From Flavobacteriaceae bacterium (GTDB lineage Bacteria; Bacteroidota; Bacteroidia; Flavobacteriales; Flavobacteriaceae), in contig JAKIUU010000046.1 of the NCBI GenBank assembly GCA_021647405.1, positions 1 to 13,761 on the forward strand: a DNA stretch of 13,761 nucleotides, given 5' to 3'. The translations under genes were made by a program, and so were the position numbers. Position 1 is the stretch's first letter. Every line of letters begins with the position of its first letter. The notes beneath the pieces are model-generated. The model made no database searches. It worked only from the letters and a program-made list of their open reading frames with translations, and had not been told where the DNA came from. Positions 10,782 to 13,761 of the stretch are shown here, piece after piece.

Positions 10782-12970
10782 GAACCCTTCAAAATGTAAG
10801 TCGCCGCAATTTTTTAAAAAGCATTGGTTTGGCATCTGGCGGATTGGTAATTGCGTGCAGTTTTCCAACATCCTCTGTGGCAAAAGATATATTGACCAAT
10901 ACAAGTACTTTTAAACCCAATTTATTTGTACAGCTTATGCCTAATGGCGATTTGATACTTATAGCGGCACGATCAGAAATGGGGCAGGGTGTACGTACAT
11001 CATTAACTTCGGTCATAACCGATGAAATGGAAGCTGATTGGCAACGTGTAACGATAAAACAAGCTACGGGCGATGCCAAATTTGGCAATCAAAATACAGA
11101 TGGCTCACGTAGTATACGCACCATGTTAGAACCCATGCGTCAAATGGGTGCCACAGCAAGGGCTATGCTCATATCTGCAGCAGCACAAAAATGGCATGTT
11201 CCCGAAAAAGAATGCTTCGCTTTAAACCATTTTATACATCACAAACCCAGCGCTAAAAAAATAGCTTTTGGCGATTTGGTTGACAAGGCTGCCACTTTAG
11301 AAATACCTAAAAAAGCCCCTTTAAAAGATCCAAAAGATTTTAAATATATTGGCAAAGGCCTGCCGAGTAAAGATGTTTTAGACTATGCCCAAGGCAAAGT
11401 AAAATACGGAATGGATATCCGTTTGCCCAATATGAAATTTGCTGCTATTGCTAGATGTCCAGTGACTTTTGGTACAGTTAAAAGTTATAATTCTGAGGCT
11501 GCTATGCAAGTGCCTGGCGTTTTAAATGTCATTGAAATTCCAAAAATCGCCCGTCCTTTTGGTCCTTTGGGAGGTGTGGTGGTGATTGCCAGCAATACTT
11601 GGGCTGCCTTTTTAGGTAAAGAACTGCTCGAAATAAAATGGAATTACGGTAAAAATAGAGCGTATGACAGTGATGCGTATATGAAGTTACTGACTGAACA
11701 TTCTCAAAATGACGCCTTAGTAGTACTTGATAAAGGAAGTGTGAGTACAGCCTTTTCTGAAGCTGATAAAGTAATAGAAAGCACCTATCAACTGCCACAT
11801 TTGGTCCATGCGCCTATGGAAGTACCCAATGCTACGGCAGATTTTAAGGGTTCTACATGTGTTATTTATGCGCCTTTACAAGATCCACAAACAGCTAGAA
11901 AAGAAGTGGCTGTAGGTTTGGGTATAAAAGAATCAAAAGTTACAGTCAATGTTACTTTTTTAGGGGGTGGTTTTGGACGTAAATCAAAACCTGACTTTGC
12001 TGTTGAAGCGGCTATAATATCTAAAAAAATAAACAGCCCTGTTCAGGTGGTTTGGACGCGTGAAGACGATATTAAACACAGTTATTACCACTCGGTTAGT
12101 GCCCAGTATTTAAAAGGAGCAGTCGATTCAAAAGGCAATGTTACTGGTTGGTTACACCGCTCATCATTTCCGAGTATTGCTTCAACTTTTGTTAAAGGAA
12201 AAAATTATGGCGCCAGCTTTGAATACGATATGGGTCTTATTAATTTGGCTTATGCTATTGAAAATGTCCGTTGCGAAAATGGGCAAGCCAAAGCACAAGT
12301 GCGCATAGGTTGGTTGCGTTCGGTAAGTAATATTTTTCATGCTTTTGCCTCAAATGTTTTTGCCGATGAACTGGCAGTTTTATCAAAAAAAGACCCTTTA
12401 AAATTTAGACTCAAAATGATTGGTGCTGACAGGATTATTCCTTCTAATTCGCCATACAAAATGGACACCAAACGTTTAAAAAATGTATTGACTATTGTTG
12501 CTAAAAATGCAAATTGGGGTAAAAGTTTGCCAAAAGGGCATGGCATGGGCTTGGCTGTTCATTACAGTTTTTATACTTATGTGGCTTCGGTTGTAGAAGT
12601 ATCGGTAATGAAAGGAAAATTAAAAGTCCACAATATTCACACAGCCCTAGATTGTGGCAGGGTAATAAATACCGATACCGTCTTATCTCAATTTGAAGGG
12701 TCTGCTGTGTTTGGTTTGTCACTTAGTTATTACGGTAAAATAACGGCAAAAGAAGGGGCTATTGAGCAAAGTAACTTTGATGATTATCGCATGTTACGTA
12801 TGCCAGATATGCCAAATATAAATGTAGAAATTGTAAAAAGTGATGCTGTTTCAACTGGCGTTGGAGAGCCCGGTGTTCCTGTTATTGCCCCTGCTTTGAT
12901 TAATGCCATTTATCAAGCCACAGGAAAGCGTTATAAAAAATTACCCCTAGCTGATTTTGATTTGGTTTAA
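10778..12970 (+). CDS. iorB: Molybdopterin large subunit of IorAB-type hydroxylase (Tat-exported)
   Basis: 730 residues, full length for the IorB branch of the xanthine dehydrogenase family. Twin-arginine signal SRRNFLK (8-14), then a hydrophobic stretch ending LVIAC (23-27), which fits a lipobox, so it may be a periplasmic lipoprotein. Cofactor motifs: MGQG (68-71), GGGFGRK (396-402), GWLRSVSNIFHAFASNVFAD (511-530), and GVGEPGVPVIAP (694-705), with Glu697 in the place of the catalytic Glu. HAPMEVPNATA (344-354) is also conserved. The reaction is hydroxylation of an aldehyde or N-heterocycle with water as oxygen source; the substrate is unknown. It is followed after 10 bases by a nucleotidyltransferase likely needed for its cofactor. 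Confidence 0.94.
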   Translation: MRTLQNVSRRNFLKSIGLASGGLVIACSFPTSSVAKDILTNTSTFKPNLFVQLMPNGDLILIAARSEMGQGVRTSLTSVITDEMEADWQRVTIKQATGDAKFGNQNTDGSRSIRTMLEPMRQMGATARAMLISAAAQKWHVPEKECFALNHFIHHKPSAKKIAFGDLVDKAATLEIPKKAPLKDPKDFKYIGKGLPSKDVLDYAQGKVKYGMDIRLPNMKFAAIARCPVTFGTVKSYNSEAAMQVPGVLNVIEIPKIARPFGPLGGVVVIASNTWAAFLGKELLEIKWNYGKNRAYDSDAYMKLLTEHSQNDALVVLDKGSVSTAFSEADKVIESTYQLPHLVHAPMEVPNATADFKGSTCVIYAPLQDPQTARKEVAVGLGIKESKVTVNVTFLGGGFGRKSKPDFAVEAAIISKKINSPVQVVWTREDDIKHSYYHSVSAQYLKGAVDSKGNVTGWLHRSSFPSIASTFVKGKNYGASFEYDMGLINLAYAIENVRCENGQAKAQVRIGWLRSVSNIFHAFASNVFADELAVLSKKDPLKFRLKMIGADRIIPSNSPYKMDTKRLKNVLTIVAKNANWGKSLPKGHGMGLAVHYSFYTYVASVVEVSVMKGKLKVHNIHTALDCGRVINTDTVLSQFEGSAVFGLSLSYYGKITAKEGAIEQSNFDDYRMLRMPDMPNINVEIVKSDAVSTGVGEPGVPVIAPALINAIYQATGKRYKKLPLADFDLV

Positions 12971-12980
12971 GCTTGTATAA

Positions 12981-13616
12981 ATGACTCAAAATAAATGTGT
13001 AGCAGTTATTCTAGCAGGTGGAAAATCGTCAAGAATGGGGCAACCAAAAGGATTGTTAGATTTTTTTGGCAGGTTTTGGCTACAAGAACAACTCAAGCGC
13101 TTAAAAGCAGGAGGTATTACAGAAATCTGTATTGGTTTAGGGTATGATTTTGAGGCTTATTTTAAAGCCCTTCCGTTTTTAGAACAGGCACAAAATGACC
13201 CTATAACTTGGTTGGGGTTAACTATTAAAGTTACAGTCAATCAAACACCTAAATTTGGATCATTTTCAACCTTAAAAAAAGCATTAAAATTAATTTCTAA
13301 AGAAAACAATATTTTGCTTGTACCAATAGATGTGCCTGTTTTAAATAAAACCGATCTTAATAATTTATTAAAGCAGGAGGGTGCTGTTGTAAAGCCAATA
13401 TTTAGAGGGAAAACAGGACATCCCATTATTTTAAAAAGTGAAATGGCATCTCAATTATTGCATTTGCCTGAACAAAGCAGATTGGATTTTTTTATCAATA
13501 ACTTGGCAGCATCACAACTAAAAAAAATCCCTTGCAGTGACTCTCAAATAAATATCAATATCAATACCCCTAAGAATTGGGAAATGTATAAGAGAACATG
13601 TATAAATGGGGGATAG
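12981..13616 (+). CDS. MobA/MocA-like nucleotidyltransferase
   Basis: 211 residues with a Rossmann-like NTP transferase fold. Nucleotide loop LAGGKSSRMGQPKGLL (11-26), acidic metal site PIDVPVL (115-121), GKTGHPIIL (143-151). MobA and MocA attach GMP or CMP to molybdopterin; xanthine dehydrogenase-type enzymes use the CMP form (MocA). Being last gene of an IorAB operon favours a MocA-like role. Two points are less typical: position 87-102 (NQTPKFGSFSTLKKAL) replaces the NxxxxxGxxxSL block in a loose form, and the C-terminal part is short and poor in known motifs. The stop is followed by a strong terminator. An alternative is a general sugar nucleotidyltransferase, less likely in this setting. 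Confidence 0.85.
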   Translation: MTQNKCVAVILAGGKSSRMGQPKGLLDFFGRFWLQEQLKRLKAGGITEICIGLGYDFEAYFKALPFLEQAQNDPITWLGLTIKVTVNQTPKFGSFSTLKKALKLISKENNILLVPIDVPVLNKTDLNNLLKQEGAVVKPIFRGKTGHPIILKSEMASQLLHLPEQSRLDFFINNLAASQLKKIPCSDSQINININTPKNWEMYKRTCINGG

Positions 13617-13633
13617 ACATTTTCAGATAATCC

Positions 13634-13669
13634 AAAAAAAATCCGAAACATAAAGTTTCGGATTTTTTT
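13634..13669. terminator. Bidirectional rho-independent terminator
   Basis: Stem ATCCGAAAC (13641-13649) / GTTTCGGAT (13655-13663), loop ATAAA, with an A-run before and a T-run after, so that it works on both strands. It ends the iorAB operon and probably also a gene coming from the right on the minus strand. Confidence 0.9.
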
Positions 13670-13761
13670 GATGCTCTCACATCTTTATAAACATCTTAAG
13701 TCTAGTTCAAATTAAGAGTTAGGGGGCTTATTAGTGATGCGATTTTACCAATCTTCGCCAT
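13670..13761. other. Right edge, no gene assigned
   Basis: 92 bases without a supported gene. The symmetric terminator suggests that the 3' end of a minus-strand gene enters from the right. Minus-strand frames are closed by stops at about 13702-13704, 13732-13734 and 13747-13749 (plus-strand CTA or TTA triplets), so any of three short C-terminal tails is possible, and none can be recognised. Confidence 0.3.

Noticed and set aside
10789..11088. 99-codon minus-strand frame opposite the iorB start
   Set aside because: It is a shadow of the Tat signal and the first molybdopterin motif region of IorB.

Overview
The window is AT-rich DNA from a member of the Bacteroidota, most likely a Flavobacteriaceae. 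The grounds are the DUF6090-type membrane proteins, A-rich leaders without clear Shine-Dalgarno sites, -33 TTG / -7 TAnnTTTG promoters, intergenic GTCAT...ATGAC repeats with a GAGTCGAGG core, and a tRNA gene with no encoded CCA. No species can be named from the sequence alone.

Left third (1-5803, plus strand): a tandem array of DUF6090-type single-pass membrane proteins. One is cut by the left edge and four are complete. The first ~50 residues of the complete ones are almost identical, in places down to the DNA, while the remaining ~190 residues are strongly diverged. Between them lie at least three fossil starts of the same gene (2340, 3152, 3406), three copies of an intergenic palindromic repeat, and a 40-codon putative small membrane protein. 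The array is followed after 5 bases by a complete nitrilase. After that comes an NTF2/SnoaL-like protein whose in-frame N-terminal extension looks like the DUF6090 transmembrane segment. The region reads like a diversifying family that shares an N-terminal cassette.

Middle (5829-7616): a CvfB-type S1-domain protein, then a tRNA-Ser(UGA) locus with scars on both sides. A GIY-YIG nuclease gene runs into the tRNA gene and its stop codon is the tRNA anticodon itself. A tRNA-type promoter lies ~445 bases upstream of the present tRNA, next to a broken copy of the tRNA 5' part that carries a two-hairpin insert. A 17-base copy of the tRNA 3' end lies 168 bases downstream. Each tRNA 3' end has its own rho-independent terminator.

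Right part: a minus-strand cluster runs from 10219 to 7617: YceI-like secreted protein, YwbE, glycerate kinase and the HlyIII/PAQR protein TrhA, with gaps of 6, 22 and 4 bases. It has a -7 element ahead of yceI and a terminator after trhA. Divergently, 10323-13616 encodes an IorAB-type molybdenum hydroxylase (2Fe-2S subunit and Tat-exported large subunit, overlapping by 4 bases) and a MobA/MocA-like nucleotidyltransferase that probably matures its molybdenum cofactor. A strong bidirectional terminator closes this operon at 13634-13669; only ~90 bases remain to the right edge.
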